Shown here piece after piece: positions 44,340-59,330 of a DNA stretch of 64,000 nt. Both the position numbers and the translations under genes were made by a program. Every line of letters begins with the position of its first letter. The first letter of the stretch is position 1. The notes under the pieces are model-generated. The model did no database searches. It was not told the origin of the DNA and saw only the letters and a list, made by a program, of their open reading frames with translations. Origin of the DNA: Isoetes taiwanensis (lineage: Eukaryota > Streptophyta > Lycopodiopsida > Isoetales > Isoetaceae); contig JAJEKV010000050.1 in assembly GCA_021234155.1 (NCBI GenBank), forward strand, positions 7,339,199-7,403,198, written 5' to 3'.

Positions 44340-44583
44340 AGTACACCACGCCGCGACGCGATATCACGTCGTCCGCGCCTCATGCGACGTCCGAATCACG
44401 CCCGAAGTCACGTCTGCTGACGCCCGAAGCGACGCCGCCGACGTCGCATGCGACGCGACGCCGCATCGCGACGTGTCCGCGAACGACGTCTGTCGCGGCG
44501 ACGTGCGGCGAGCCGTCCGACGTTGCATAGACGTCGCTCGGGCGCCGCTATAGACGTCGCTAAATGACCCTTTTCTTGTTGTG
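44340..44583 (-). repeat. CACTA right subterminal repeats and terminal inverted repeat
   Basis: CpG-dense array of GCGACG, GACGTCG and CGTCGC words (44340-44565). It runs into the right terminus, read outward as TAAATGACCC then TTTTCTTGTTGTG, the inverted match of the left end. A T24-type run precedes it at about 44317-44338. Confidence 0.8.
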
Positions 44584-44789
44584 ATACTTGATAGAAGTGA
44601 TGCTTTTACAGAGAGACTTGTGTACACAATGTAAATATTTTTTGGATGAAAATGATGATGAGAGTGAGAGTGAGGAGTTAGATGAGGAAACCAAACTCAT
44701 CAACTTTTTGCTTGCAGATATGTAAAAATGCCGCCTTATAGGCCTTAGAGGCCTCATGACGTAATACATAATAATAATAATAATACATA

Positions 44790-44790
<1 letters not shown>
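44584..44790 (+). pseudogene. LINE D continuation: ORF2 C-terminus and 3' tail
   Basis: Starts with the second ATA. The reading frame continues from 36273 without a shift for 46 codons to TAA at 44723-44725, ending in an acidic tail (DDESESEELDEETKLI). The corresponding end of LINE E (IGQYIIEALEIRESSIKNY) has the same position and character. The 3' untranslated region GGCCTCATGACGTAATACAT with (ATA)n resembles the GAGGCGTAATAAATACAACA ends of LINEs A and C, then enters (TC)n. Confidence 0.8.
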
Positions 44791-47840
<3,050 letters not shown>

Positions 47841-47889
47841 CGCCAAGCTGCGCGTCGCATCAATGCGTAGCGTACACCTGAGGATCTGA

Positions 47890-47947
47890 TAGACTTGTTG
47901 GTCCCATGGATGTTAAAGTTAAATTCAATTCAACTCAATTCTGGGAT
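47890..47947 (+). repeat. 3'-terminal fragment of a second LINE/SINE family (plus strand)
   Basis: GTTGGTCCCATGGATGTTAA followed by AGTTAAATTCAATTCAACTC resembles, in the opposite orientation, the ends at 50039 and 63848 (GGTC...GTGGACGTTAAAAAA then (TATTC)n). Confidence 0.45.
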
Positions 47948-48890
47948 CTTAATATGCCTTTGCATTCTAGTTTTCTTATAGCATGAGGAGTAGAGGGACA
48001 ATAAACGAGATATTGCATTTTTACACATAGCATGTAATAACAACATGAAACTTTATGGGGTATCATATGGATAGGAGTAGTGCAATGATTGTATAATAGT
48101 GCTTATAAAATTGGCTATAAAGAACCTTAAAATATCATACCCCTTTAAAGAACCATACATCCTTTACAAAAAACCTTCTTAAAAACTACACTTACTTATA
48201 AACCACACGTCCAAAAACTACACCTCCTTAAAACACCACCATCTCAAAAACAAAAACCACAGTTCCTTTAACAAAAAACATACCTCCTTAAAAAACCACA
48301 CCTCCTAAAGAACAAAAACCACAGCTCCTTAAAAAAATAACAGTGGGCGTTCCTTGTCCACTTAAAAAACACCACCATCAATTAGTAAAACCACACCTCT
48401 ACAGATCTATATGTAGTTTTTTCTGTGATCTCTGAATAAAGTACATGTGGACTAAAAAAAACTAATGGTTTCAACAGTGGAGCAAAAATTGGGGTCAGTG
48501 TGTCAAGTCCATTTGCTATGCAACCCATTCATGGCCACTCATTTTGAGGATGACAACGAAAAGGCCGACAACTTGTAAGAAAAGTCAGATGATAGGAATA
48601 ACGACGATAAAACTAAGGATGAGACCAAGAGAGAAGTAGAAATAGAGGATATAGATCTCGAGATTGATATGGAAACCAGTGTCGCTGTCGCAGGGGTGCG
48701 AATAGAGGTGAACAACGGCTCTCCTATTTGAACATGAAGGACGAGTGCTGGAGGCAAAGGTAAGGGGAAAAGGAGGTTAGCGCTTGAGGTTGGCTCAGGC
48801 GAGGATGACTTATGAGTCATGACTATGTATGAAACTTTGTTAAATGCAATGCAATTTTACAAATTTTGTTGCAAGTAAAAAGTGCAATAC
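47948..48890. other. Unassigned; includes an A-rich CCTCC minisatellite and an acidic frame
   Basis: From about 48120 to 48400 phrases like AACCACACCTCCTTAAAA recur every 15-30 bp (degenerate tandem repeat). Around 48545-48720 one plus frame is strongly acidic (REVEIEDIDLEIDMETSVAV) but is not recognised as a family. Confidence 0.4.
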
Positions 48891-49500
48891 AAGTCTCCAA
48901 AGTTTATGACATTCATATTGTAAATAAAATACAAAGGTCCATATTATAACCATTCAAAATATTACGTGCACAAAAATACCAGTCCAAAAGTATATGCATA
49001 ATACAAGTCCAACATTGGCATCGCCATAATACATGCGTCCAAAAAGTATTACAAAATGCAATACAAAATGCAAGTGTTCGTGTCCACAATATACAAGAAG
49101 CAAATTGTGTCCAAAGTACCAAAGTACGTCATTGGCATGTTCATAGTATGTGTCCACATGTCCATACTACGTGTGTCTGCAAGTTATAGAAGTAGTACGA
49201 AATGCAACGAAATGCAAATGTTCATGTCCAAAGTATACACTTGGCAAACTGTCTACAAAGAATACATGTAGTGCAAGTCCAAAGTCCGCATGTTCTAAGT
49301 GTGTTTAAAGTATACAAGTAGTACAAAATGCATGCAAGTGTTCGTGTCCAAATCATAAAAGTCATACAAGCCCGGAGTTTGCATATCCAAAAATAGTTTG
49401 TCCAAATGTATGCAAGCAGTACATGCTCAATGGTTGCATTTATAAAATTTACAAGTACTTCAATATTTAAAATTTTCCCATCCGAAATAATATACAAGTC
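48890..49500. repeat. Degenerate tandem repeat (GTCCAAAGTA...ACAAAATGCAAGTG)
   Basis: Words such as GTCCAAAGTA, AGTATACAAGTAGTAC and AAATGCAAGTGTTCGTGTCC recur irregularly about every 40-80 bp for 600 bp. Noncoding; the minus-strand frames reflect the repeat. Confidence 0.6.
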
Positions 49501-50038
49501 CAACAAAATTGTACATAAGTTACAGTCTTTTTTTTGAAACATTTGTTGTCATAAAGAGTGGATCCATGACGTCACCTGGGCATGCTTCTACTGTCCCACA
49601 ATAGACGTCCGCCAGGTGCGAGTTCTCAAATTCAAAGAAGAAACCATTACGCAGACGGATGTAACAGTAGGAGGGCATATTTGGCATTTATATTGGAGGC
49701 ATGCCGGAAAACTGCATATTGCCCTCATAAATGAGCCATCCACACCCCATAGGGCAGAGCTTGCTTCTGAGCATAGCATCCATTATACACTTGATGTGAT
49801 ACTAATGGCCACATCTTGATGTGATACTAATGGCCACATCCTAGCGTGTACCACCCCAACTAAGATAGGATGTGCACCACCCCACCTGAGAAAGTCCCTT
49901 CTAACAAATTACGCAAAGAAAGTCCCTTCTAACAAATTACGCAAATCCTCTAGTTTAGGCCTTGGATGGCGCCATTGCTGCTCATACAAGTATTTTCAAT
50001 TGTATAATGAAACTTGGTTCTCAATACTTGGACATAAG
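49501..50038. other. Unassigned
   Basis: A 67-codon frame (TDVTVGGHIWHLYWRHAGKL) matches nothing I recognise. At 49795-49840 the phrase TTGATGTGATACTAATGGCC is tandemly duplicated. At 49885-49945 the phrase AAAGTCCCTTCTAACAAATT is likewise duplicated. Confidence 0.35.
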
Positions 50039-50110
50039 GAATAGAATAGAATAGAATAGAATAGAATAGAATAGATTTTTAGCGTCCACGAGTCATGTTT
50101 GTCTAAATCA
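50039..50110 (-). repeat. LINE/SINE 3' end with (TATTC)n tail
   Basis: Plus strand (GAATA)n followed by GATTTTTAGCGTCCACGAGT. On the minus strand this reads ACTCGTGGACGCTAAAAAT then (CTATT)n. It shares this terminal sequence with 63848-63905, so it is the end of a dispersed minus-strand retroelement. The body upstream is not recognisable. Confidence 0.65.
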
Positions 50111-50799
50111 AGCTTTTTAGCTACTTATATTTAGTTTGTCCATCAAGCGTGTTTAACTCCTGCCCTAAAGTTAGCCTTCTTGGCAGTTGCCTTCCAGCTC
50201 TAAAGTTAGCCTTCTTCGCAGCCGCCTTCCACAATATTCATTGCATGTTTGGTGCTGACAACACCCTTATTGAGACAACACCTTTATTGAGATTAAAGAT
50301 TCTGAAGCAAGTTGTGCATTACTATTCACCAAGGAACTCTGTCATTGAGCAAGCAGGATTTGTTGAGGGATGCACTGCACAAGCACAAAAACGCCTATTC
50401 GTCAAGTCAAAATCCAACTTGAAATAGTCCAATTAAAGTCCTATATGCATCAATATTTCCATCAAATGAGTTTGAGCTACTATACATAGGAAGTAATACA
50501 TTCATTCATATGCATCCACAACACTTCACCTTTCAGGTTCGGTTGTGGCTTCTCCCTCCTCCATGTGTGGATTCTTCACCGAAAATCTATCTTGGATGTA
50601 AGCCTTTTGTGAGTTATTATAAATATCTTAGCATTCGTCTTGTGATTTGAGATGGAAAACCTTTGGGCGAATTTGTCCTTGAATTATGTTAGACAAACTA
50701 CCTTATTAAAAAGTGGCTGAATGGCATTCTCCCAAAGGAATAAATGTTTGTTCTATATCATCATATGTTCTGCAGCCACGAGCAATGTCCTAAGTAGCA

Positions 50800-51907
50800 C
50801 TCAATCAACTTGAATATGCACTGTTCCAAAAGCATTCTGCTTCATCAAGGCAACGAACCCGAGCAAGACAATCCACCATGCATCCAAACTGCTCCATTGT
50901 TGGTGTGACATTAAATATGTCATTGAAATCAATAGAACAGCGAGACCCATCAAACCTTTGTGGCTGAAAGCATATAGTATACTACTGACTGTCAACTCAT
51001 CTTGCGGTATACATGTCCTTTGCGTCTCTTTAAACAAATAACAAGCTTCATTTTCACAGCCATGTCTCTCATATGATGAGATTATAGCATTCTACGAGAT
51101 GATATTTGGTTGATGCAATTCAAGAAAAATACTTGACTGTCCGACAACCACAGTTAGCATATAAATTCACGATTGTATTGATCACTTCTCATTTAACTCA
51201 TTGAGATCAAATTTGGAAGTCAAAATGAAAGCACGAATCTCTTTACCCTTTGTCAATGATGCTATATTAGCACATGCGTCCAACACACTGATGAAAGTGA
51301 TCTTGTTTGGGTTCAAACCTTGCCACATTTGCCAGACAACTTGGAACGAGATTCCAGCGTGCCCATTCTTGGCATATATCGCAAGCATTGTGTTCCATGA
51401 GATGACGTTATGGTCCTTACGTGCATCCACTAGACTCCCACATTTACCATACATACTCAGAAGGGCATTCATTCTCCAGAACATCATCTGATCCCAATCC
51501 TATAAGAAGAACTCTGCCATGGATAGTTTATCTTGTGCTTTGTCCATTAAAATACTCAGCATAACGTTCATTGTGAACTTATTTGGCGTCACATGTTCAA
51601 ACTGCATTTCTTGGAAAATTTGCAATGCCCCCATTGTATTCCCAATATCAATATATGCCCTGGTCATTGATGTTCATGAACTGATGTTCCATGTTGGCAG
51701 ATTACAAAATACATGCTTTACAGCCTCAAAATTTCCACATTTTGCATACATATTTATTAAAGCTGTTCCTACAATGACATGTGAAGCATAGTCACTTTTT
51801 AGAATTAAGGCATGAACAAGCTTGCCCTCGCCAAGATTGTGCCACAAGAAGAAGCTAAGGATTGTACTAAAGGCGGAGTCATTTGGCTCCATCCCATCAG
51901 CCCACAT
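50800..51907 (-). pseudogene. PPR protein pseudogene, C-terminal repeats
   Basis: Minus-strand pieces carry plant PPR motifs of the PLS type: GMEPNDSAFSTILSF, GKLVHALILKSDYASHVIVG, TALINMYAKCGNFEAVKHVF, ALLSMYGKCGSLVDARK, VISWNTMLAIYAKNGHA, LNPNKITFISVLDACANIAS. They end in a damaged E-like region (HKGLMGLAVLLISMTYLMSH). PLS-class PPR proteins bind organelle RNA and guide C-to-U editing or splicing. At least four shifts and stops break the frame, and no DYW domain follows. Confidence 0.8.
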
Positions 51908-53555
51908 CTATCCAAGTAGTCAAATGGCTTCCTTGCCATAAGCAAAGTCAGCAAATATGGCAATCAGAAGAGTCCATGAAAAACATGCGCACCCGTATTA
52001 TATCGAACACAATGCATGCAGAATCCAGCATCTTGAAGTTGTCATACATCTCAATGGGAAGATTGTTGAGAAACCTATTACGTCTTTTCTCACTCTTGAG
52101 TATCTTTGCATGGAACAATTTATTTATTCCTATACTTTTTCACATTCTCATAGCTTTGCAAATTTGATGCAAGAAAAGCATTTTCACGTGCATAATGTTG
52201 ACCTGTAAAACAACACACAATACAATAAAGGCTCTGTCCCCATGTTCAACATAAGAGATTACATGTTTCAAAGCTGCAAGTGCAACACTAGCGTCCAACT
52301 AAAAAACGACTCTGCTGAGACAAAATATATGGTTTTCTATATTCTACGTTTGTATCTATCATCCCACTGTAAGTACATGATAGAAAGAGATGGTGCGTAC
52401 TCCCTATATTCGAATAGCTCTTCTGTACTATCCTTAACACAAGATAATCTAGCTGACGTAAAACACATCACTTCTGGGGCCACTTGAACGGAAATTCGGA
52501 AGTCAAATGACATACTTGCAAATGTAGGCCTTAAGTGAAGCATCTGTTGAATCTCTTGACTTTATTGCTGCTGCTCCCTGTTCATGCTGACCTGCATCAG
52601 ACATATGGTCTTGTCATCTTCTCAACTCAAACCACAATAACAGATTATAAACACATGCTTATTTGCAAATAGGAGGGATCCACTTGACAGCACACTGATC
52701 TATCAGTAGACAAACTTGAAACCTATTTAACCTAGCCAAGTGACTTACCAGTTTCAGGAAGAACTACTTGGTAAGATGACCTTTCTCTTGCTTCAAAAAA
52801 TTGTGAGGATAAAGACATGTTAGTGTCTTCTATATGGACAGGTTCTCACAGCTAAGATTGTGGATATTTCTGTTGGAATCTCTATGACATATGGTAGATT
52901 CAGGACAAGTCTTTGTCCTCCAATCCATAGGCATGCTAGCTGCTGGTACATGAGCTCTTATGCCCTCACAAGTTTGCCACTTCCAAATGGAAATTAGCAC
53001 CCAGAGGACACATTTACTAATTGCTACATGCATCTATTTGTCCAAGTCCTGTAAGAAAGCTATCACTAAAACTCTATTAAAAAATAGTTACCTTATTGGA
53101 AGATCGCAAATGATCATGCACTCAATTGAACAATATGCAGACTGTAGGGCATAAAGACAGCTTGCAGACTGCAACTTTCCACTTATTAACCCCAGTTGCT
53201 TTTGAAGGTTATACACATGTATTGGTTTCTTTTCTCTGTTGCAGTCATAAACATTAAACCACCAGGTCTGTAGTATCTTGTGCATCATTAGAATATGTTC
53301 AGCAATCCTTTACTCTTTAAGAATTAGCATAGGCTCTAAAGACACAAAGAATAGGCATCCACAACATGACAAGCGATATGGAATATAAATATGATACCTT
53401 CTGCCTCATCTAAAAGTCCTTTTCCAAGCGGGCTCTGTTGTTACTGTGAGCTGTAATCTCCACCCACAGTGAGAAAGTGAAATGGACCATTCGGGATCAT
53501 TTGGTCAACTAGACGCATTGCTCGTAGCCATCACCATGTTGCGCATGGATAGATT
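51908..53555. other. Interval separating the two PPR parts, unassigned
   Basis: About 1.65 kb between PPR pieces. Traces of PPR-like coding continue to roughly 52050 (minus strand). Thereafter I recognise nothing, so an intron or insertion is possible. Confidence 0.35.
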
Positions 53556-54374
53556 TTATGGCATTCCATGGGATGTATCTTGCTCATGGATTTTACCAAA
53601 AACAACCTGTGCTGCATCCAAACTTCCACACTTTCCATACATATGAACAAGTGCATTTCCAACAGTAACCTTTGCCTCCAGTCCATATTCAACAGTACAT
53701 GCATAAACCTTCTTGCCTGCTGTCAATATTATTAAAACATGCATTGAACTTTGACATAAATGTTACTTTATCTGAGCTAAAACTCCAACACGACATTTCT
53801 TAGAAAAGGTCGAGATCCTTTCTCTGCAATAATGAAATGATTCGACACCATATCAGCTCCTTAATCCTCTCAAACACAACAGGTGTGGCCCAAATCCTCA
53901 AATCTATAATTTGTCTTGAATAAAAGTGTTATCTACTAAGATGTCTTCTCCAATTCGATTGTTAACAATTCAGGAATTTGTGTACCTATTGATAAACAAA
54001 GCATATGTAACAAGTCTAATGCCATCATGTTCAAATGGCAACTAGTCTGAGCATAGCTTGCAATCCAATTCGATTGTTAACAATTCAATAATTCGTTTAT
54101 CTATTGGTAAACAAAGAATGTAACAAGTGTAATGCTATCATGCTCAAATGGCAAACTGTTCTGAGCATAGCTTACAATCATTGAACTCCATGAAATCTAA
54201 GCGACCACATTTACGGTAAGCATTCAAGCGAGCAGTCATTAGAACAACATCTGAGAAGTACACACTAGTTGGTATGCAGGCGTCATATCCTTCATGAATT
54301 CTTGTATTAAGAATGCTTATGAAGGTTAATTTATCTAGTTTAATGCCTCCTAAGTGCAGATGATCTAAGAACAA
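53556..54374 (-). pseudogene. PPR protein pseudogene, N-terminal repeats
   Basis: Minus strand: GGIKLDKLTFISILNTRIHE near 54330, then FMEFNDCKLCSEQFAI (a decayed repeat). At 53556-53744 comes GKKVYACTVEYGLEAKVTVG with NALVHMYGKCGSLDAAQVVF and GKIHEQD. These are PPR repeats preceding those at 50.8-51.9 kb in the same direction, so both probably belong to one ancestral gene. Near 54000 and 54080 a 100-bp stretch (CAATTCGATTGTTAACAATTC...CTCAAATGGCAA) is tandemly duplicated, further disrupting the gene. Confidence 0.7.
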
Positions 54375-55540
54375 ACATGTATTCTCATCACCACATCATG
54401 CACGCTACTACCTGAGCATTCCGTGATATTACATTTTCTGGTTAAACACCATATTTATGTAAATAACTAATACTGGAATGGATAAGCTTGCCTTCTGCTT
54501 GGGCCCCAGAGGTGGCACATGCATATATGGCACATTGATAAATACAGCGCGTGCACCCTGGACGTTTTCATGTACGTTTGATATATATTGATATGTACCT
54601 GTGGAAATAGTTTCGCCAGCAGGAAATCGCAGATAGAAACAAATGCCGACATAATGACGTCCACATGCCTGGTGGTGGTGCCTGCAGACACTTCTATGCA
54701 ATTGGAGGCCACTCCAAGTTTATACTGCTACATCCCAGGCATAAACAACATGGGCAGTTCCACTCGCCAGCTTGTTAGTATTCTCACTCTCATGCATCGT
54801 TACAACCTCAGGATAATTAGGGTTGAGCACTAGAACAGCAATTCCCCGTAGCATGAGCCCATTCCAAGAGTGGCAGTACACCACCCCTTTGAAGAGATTC
54901 ATTTATACAAAGCTTCCGACTCCATAATCCCGCCTGGACATCGTGTCCGGATCCACAAATCAGAATGAGGAGTTCCTTTGCTTTGAGAGCATTGTTTGAT
55001 AAGAAGCCAGGGCATTTTTCTGCTCCGTCTATTTTCTTCCAAGCATGCACGTCCTGCTTCAAAGGGAGCTCTATTCTCCTCATTCTGTATTCCTTTACCA
55101 TGAGTTCTTGCACATGCTGTGTAATGACACGGCCCACCTGAGCATAGTGATCCTGGTCTAAGAAACGGAATCCCTTTCCAGTTTGGATTTCTTGAGCCGA
55201 AGATCCTTGTCGACTTCATAACCAAGCTCTAAGAGTGCCATATAGTAAGGACGCATCTACCTGAATCAGCTGCTGCCAGAAACCCCAACCTCGAAGCACA
55301 TGCGCAATGAGTCCACGAAAGGGCAATTTTGTGAGGTCTGGATTCCAGTCTGACAGGCGATCTAAATAACTGATTCCATGCCTTATCCCTCGCAAACAGA
55401 TGACAGATGCCGGGAAGGGAACGCAGAGGGCCTTTTGCTAGGTTGAGCTCACAGATTTTCCAGGATGCAAAAATCGAAAGATTTTAAAGCCCTTTTCAGG
55501 CCCAGGTCTAGTGATGGTTTTTGGGATTGGGTTGGACTTC
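54375..55540. other. Unassigned
   Basis: Minus-strand frames (for example 54817-55137, GRVITQHVQELMVKEYRMRR) look faintly like a PPR E/DYW extension, but the order relative to the repeats is wrong and the match is too weak to name. Confidence 0.25.
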
Positions 55541-56420
55541 AATGGAAACCTCCCTAAGGCTACGTTCCCATGCGCCTCTGACCGGACTCAAGATTCAAAG
55601 GCCAGTAACCGGAGAGTTCAGAAACCCCCCTCCATTTCTGAAAAATCGAAGCCAGCCTTGGAAGTTGACCTCAAATTTTGAAGTTAAATCTGAACATGGG
55701 AACTGGCTCGACTTCACCTTGACAAGAAATTTCGAAGTCCGGTTGTTTCCATGGGAACGTAGTAACTCTCCGTGAAAATCTCCCCCACTTTCAATGGAAA
55801 CCTCCGCGACTTTCCTTGGAAACCTCCCTAATCTTCCCAAAAACCTCCCCAACTTTCCAAAAATCTTCCCTAATCTTTCTCCTAGAAACCTCCCCAACTT
55901 TCCATGTAGCCTGGAGAGGTTTCCACTTTAGAAAATAGGGGAGGTTTCCATCCAGCCCCAAATTTTCTTGACAAGGAGTTTTCCATGGAAATTGGAGGTT
56001 CCCTGTAAAGATTAGAAAAAAAAAAAAGCCTTCCACGAAGACCAAGATTAAGCTCCATCCACCTCGATCCACGTGCTCTTTAATATCCACCTCGGTGGTT
56101 GCGTAAATACGCCCTTTTTTTATAAACATTTTGTGGAAACCTCCCCAATTTTCCAAAGAAACTAGGGGAGGTTCCCATGGAATGTTTATAGTCCATCTGA
56201 TTTTTCTATGGTTGGATGAAATCCCAGTAGGTCCAACAAGGTCCATCTGATTTTGCTTGAAAACGTAAATCTCGAAAATCATGCATGTTCTCTAAATCAT
56301 GAAATCCTGAAAGAAACGTAGTCTCTCAACTTTTACGCTGTGAATAGTGCAAAAAAAAGCCTGGAACATGGAAACCTCGCCCACTGTTTTGATCTCTTGT
56401 AAAAACGAATCCTGGAAACC
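55541..56420. repeat. GGAAACCTCCCC-rich locus, left part
   Basis: At least twelve occurrences of GGAAACCTCC(C) or its complement GGGAGGTTTCC, often extended to CCCCAACTTTCC, spaced irregularly by 20-80 bp in both orientations. The minus-strand frame over it (GKIFGKLGRFLGRLGRF) merely translates the repeat. The same motif resumes at 60815, on the other side of the hAT element. Confidence 0.75.
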
Positions 56421-56746
56421 TTAGCCAAATCGGCAGCAAACAGATAGAACTTCTGATCTGTATGAAAAAACAATTCTAAAAACTGAACAAAGTCCTTGAT
56501 CTGCCACTCTGTTTACCGATTTGGAAATGAAAAAGATTGTGATGGCTGAATCCGCATGCAAGGCTGTGATGGCGCTCTCCGATCGCCCAAATCTGCCAAT
56601 AAATCGTGACCAAATCTGCCAAGAAACTGTGATCCTCTCACAAATCGTCAAAGGGGGATGCTCTGCTTCAGGAATTGCTAGTCTGGCTGGAAAAGGAAAC
56701 ACAAAACCAAATTAGAAAGTGTGTACGAAAAAGATGAAATTAAATC

Positions 56747-56754
56747 TAGCAGTA
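56747..56754. repeat. hAT target-site duplication, left (TAGCAGTA)
   Basis: Pairs with TAGCACTA at 60805-60812 (7 of 8 bases). Confidence 0.65.
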
Positions 56755-57041
56755 GACATTGTCGTAACGAAAACGAAATGAAAACGGCGAGTCATTTTTT
56801 GAAAACGAAAACGGAAAACGAAAACAGCAAAAAAACGGCAAAGTACTCAAAAGATACAGAATAGGGTCATTTTACAAGAAAATGCTATTAATTTACTCAA
56901 AAACAACATAATAAGAACTCTTGTAGTCATAATAAGAACAACTAACATAATTGAAAATGTTTATATATGATAGTCGATATCTTATACTCAAAGACCAACA
57001 ATAGTTCAAAAACCAACAATACTTCAAGATTGAACATTACA

Positions 57042-59330
57042 TTAACAAACTAGCCTAAATGAAAATTCAAACCAGGTCTTCAAGTAAGCCATATATGGAT
57101 TTGTTCCGGAATCCTCATAAGCAACATCCGGAGCGGATGAAGGAATGTAATCTGGAGAAACATAACAAGTCTCATCCTCATCTATGACATTGTGAGCGGC
57201 AACATTAACATCATGGTCAACCACATCCTCGTCGCGTTCATCTTGCTCTTCCACATCATCCTCCCAATCCTGTGGTTCTGGAACGCTTTCCTTCTTTGCA
57301 AAGCCAATGTAAGGCTCCCTTTGCACCTGTCTATGACACTGAAGCAACTTTAAGTTAGCACTTACAAACACCAAATCAGATGTCCTTGATGGAAGAAGCC
57401 TTATTCTTTTTTTGCTTGCCACATGGTTAAAGACACTGAAAAGCCTCTCAAGTGGATGCCCCTTGGCTAAGAATGCGAACCGCCATGGCTTGCAATTCTG
57501 GTGTCTCTCCTCCATACTCCTCCCACCAAAGAGCGGATGCAAACTTGAAGCGAGCTGCTTGTGCATCCATTGTTCCAAACCTCCCTCCCTTCCGCCTATA
57601 GATTCCATATTGTTCTCTTATGATGTGAATTTTATCCACATCTCCAATCATCATTTCAAGCACCTTGTCAAAATGACTACACACTTGTGGATCCTGCCAT
57701 TGCTTGTTTCCTTGGAACTCGGGATCCAAGTAAAATCTTTGCCTTGAATTGGAGCATTGTAATCTTCCCATCTTTTTGCACATAATTCATTCAATTGCTC
57801 AAACTTTTCCTCATTCTTCTCCAACTTCCTCATGTGCCCAATCATCCTATGCATGCCCTCATAAACCTTGCCAATGCAAGGAACATTACTATCAACAAGG
57901 CGTAGCATCAATATAATTGGCTCTACAACTAGAATGTGATGCTCAACATCAGCCCAAAAATCACCATCAAATACTATCTCATAGCAAGTTTTACCTTTAC
58001 CTGTAGATAAGCGTGCAAGTTTAGACTTGCGATAGCCTTCATCAACAAATAAGCATTTCAACACCCAATGCAATTCATGCAACCTTTCTAGCATAATGAA
58101 ATTGTAACCAAAGCATGTCTCACAATACTTAAGCAAACCCTTACCATTGTGATTTTCTTGTGTCGACCTTCAGGAATTGTGCTTTGATTCTTTGAATGCC
58201 CATTCACATACGTAAACTAGTAATTTCCCTTTCTACCAAGGTTGCAACATCCGGTAGGCTTGCAATATCCTTCAACAAGTTGTTAAGACAATGAGCAATG
58301 CATGGACAAAAGAAAATATGTGGATATTCCTTCAATTTCTCTTCCTGTTTACACGATTTACATTCTCACCATCGGCCACTATTTGCGCAACATTAGAAGC
58401 GCCAACATATAAAAATACTTTCCTTCCAAATTGATGCTAGATTTTGAGCTGATTTACACTGGGCTGAAATGTCATGTGACATAAGAAAGTAGGCCCTTCC
58501 TCTACAATAAGCAACTGATCCCTCAATGTGACGTCCTTTCTTGTCCGGGCCCATCCATCAAAAATTAACGTAACTCCAAAATCAGCCCATTGCCCTCTTA
58601 TTTTAGTCAAAAGATCCATCAAACTACTCTTTTTCTTCTCCAAAACTTGGTACGAGGTATCATACTTAGGTGGCTCATATCCGGGACCATATTTTGCTAT
58701 TTCTTTTATCATAGCCTTAAAACATTCTGATCTAGTATCTCGAAAAGGGATATGGTCGTAATAAAACCACCTGGCAACTTGTCTATCCACCGCTTCCTTC
58801 TTGCGTGGATCCATTAGCTTTTTAATATCTTGCTGCCCCATCTTAGACTTAAACTTCTTTCCAGGCTTGATAAACTTTCGAATCCCACTGCTAGAAGCCA
58901 AAGTGTTTTGATCGTTGTTCATTGCCTTTGTGGTTTCTTCTTCCTTGTAATCAGAATCATCATTAACGCTCATCATTAACGCTGGGTGTTGAAGAAATGA
59001 TACCGAATGAGGTTGCCTCCCTAGAACAAGCTTGCATTTCCTTCCTTCATGTTTTAATTGCATCCAATTGCTTCGCAAAGACCCATAATTGTTGCTTTTT
59101 ATCCTCGGAAATGGATAGACAAGGTGCAACATCGCATCTCTCTTCCCCAAGCAAATGACCTCTCACTCTTTTCACGGAAGAAATCCGAGTCTCTCTGCAA
59201 TATGGGCAAATCCATTCTCTAGCACCTCCTGCAAGTTTATTACCACTCTGAACTAGTTCCACCTCTTTCCACCAATCTCCTGGTTTAAGCCTGACGCCCC
59301 CTTTGGTGGTTTCCTTTTTCTAGTAGACAT
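57042..59330 (-). pseudogene. hAT transposase (BED finger, DUF659, hAT dimerisation)
   Basis: The ATG at 59330 opens MSTRKRKPPKGASG. After a shift, ICPYCRETRISSVKRVRGHL forms a BED-type zinc finger (CX2C...H). The next frame (58437-59150) has a linker, then VDRQVARWFYYDHIPF, YGPGYEPPKYDTSYQ and FGVTLIFDGWARTRKDVTLR, the DUF659 block with the first catalytic Asp. Further shifted frames keep a CIAHCLN-like stretch near 58290. The C-terminus has LQAMAVRILSQGAST, LERLFSVFNHVASKKRIRLL and TSDLVFVSANLKLLQCHRQV, the hAT dimerisation motif. About six shifts or stops make it inactive. Such transposases excise by cut and paste. Confidence 0.85.

Larger units (their letters stand above)
36274..44583 (+). 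mobile_element. CACTA-type DNA transposon, 8.3 kb, apparently non-autonomous
   Basis: Inverted ends: left CACAACAAGAGAATGGACAT then TTAGCGGCG; right (reverse complement) CACAACAAGAAAAGGGTCAT then TTAGCGACG. This is close to the plant CACTA consensus CACTACAAGAAAA with one base changed at both ends, and it has a 3-bp ATA duplication. Removing 36274-44583 with one ATA restores the LINE D reading frame through to a stop at 44723-44725. Inside are GC-rich subterminal repeats at both ends, a six- to seven-copy 1.1-kb tandem array, two minisatellite units, a long pyrimidine tract and a possible remnant of a TnpA-like gene. No TnpD (Transposase_21/Tnp2) domain was recognised, so it would depend on a relative for movement. 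Confidence 0.85.

Noticed and set aside
49588-49819. Harbinger- or hAT-like transposase fragment
   Set aside because: Short frames on both strands, no catalytic motif.
54817-55225. DYW deaminase domain for the PPR pseudogene
   Set aside because: It would lie upstream of the PPR repeats rather than at their C-terminal end, and lacks the HSE and CXXC zinc signature.
55595-56282. Minus-strand proteins with GRFLGKLGRF repeats
   Set aside because: They translate the GGAAACCTCCCC motif; the frame shifts between copies and similar DNA is found in inverted orientation.
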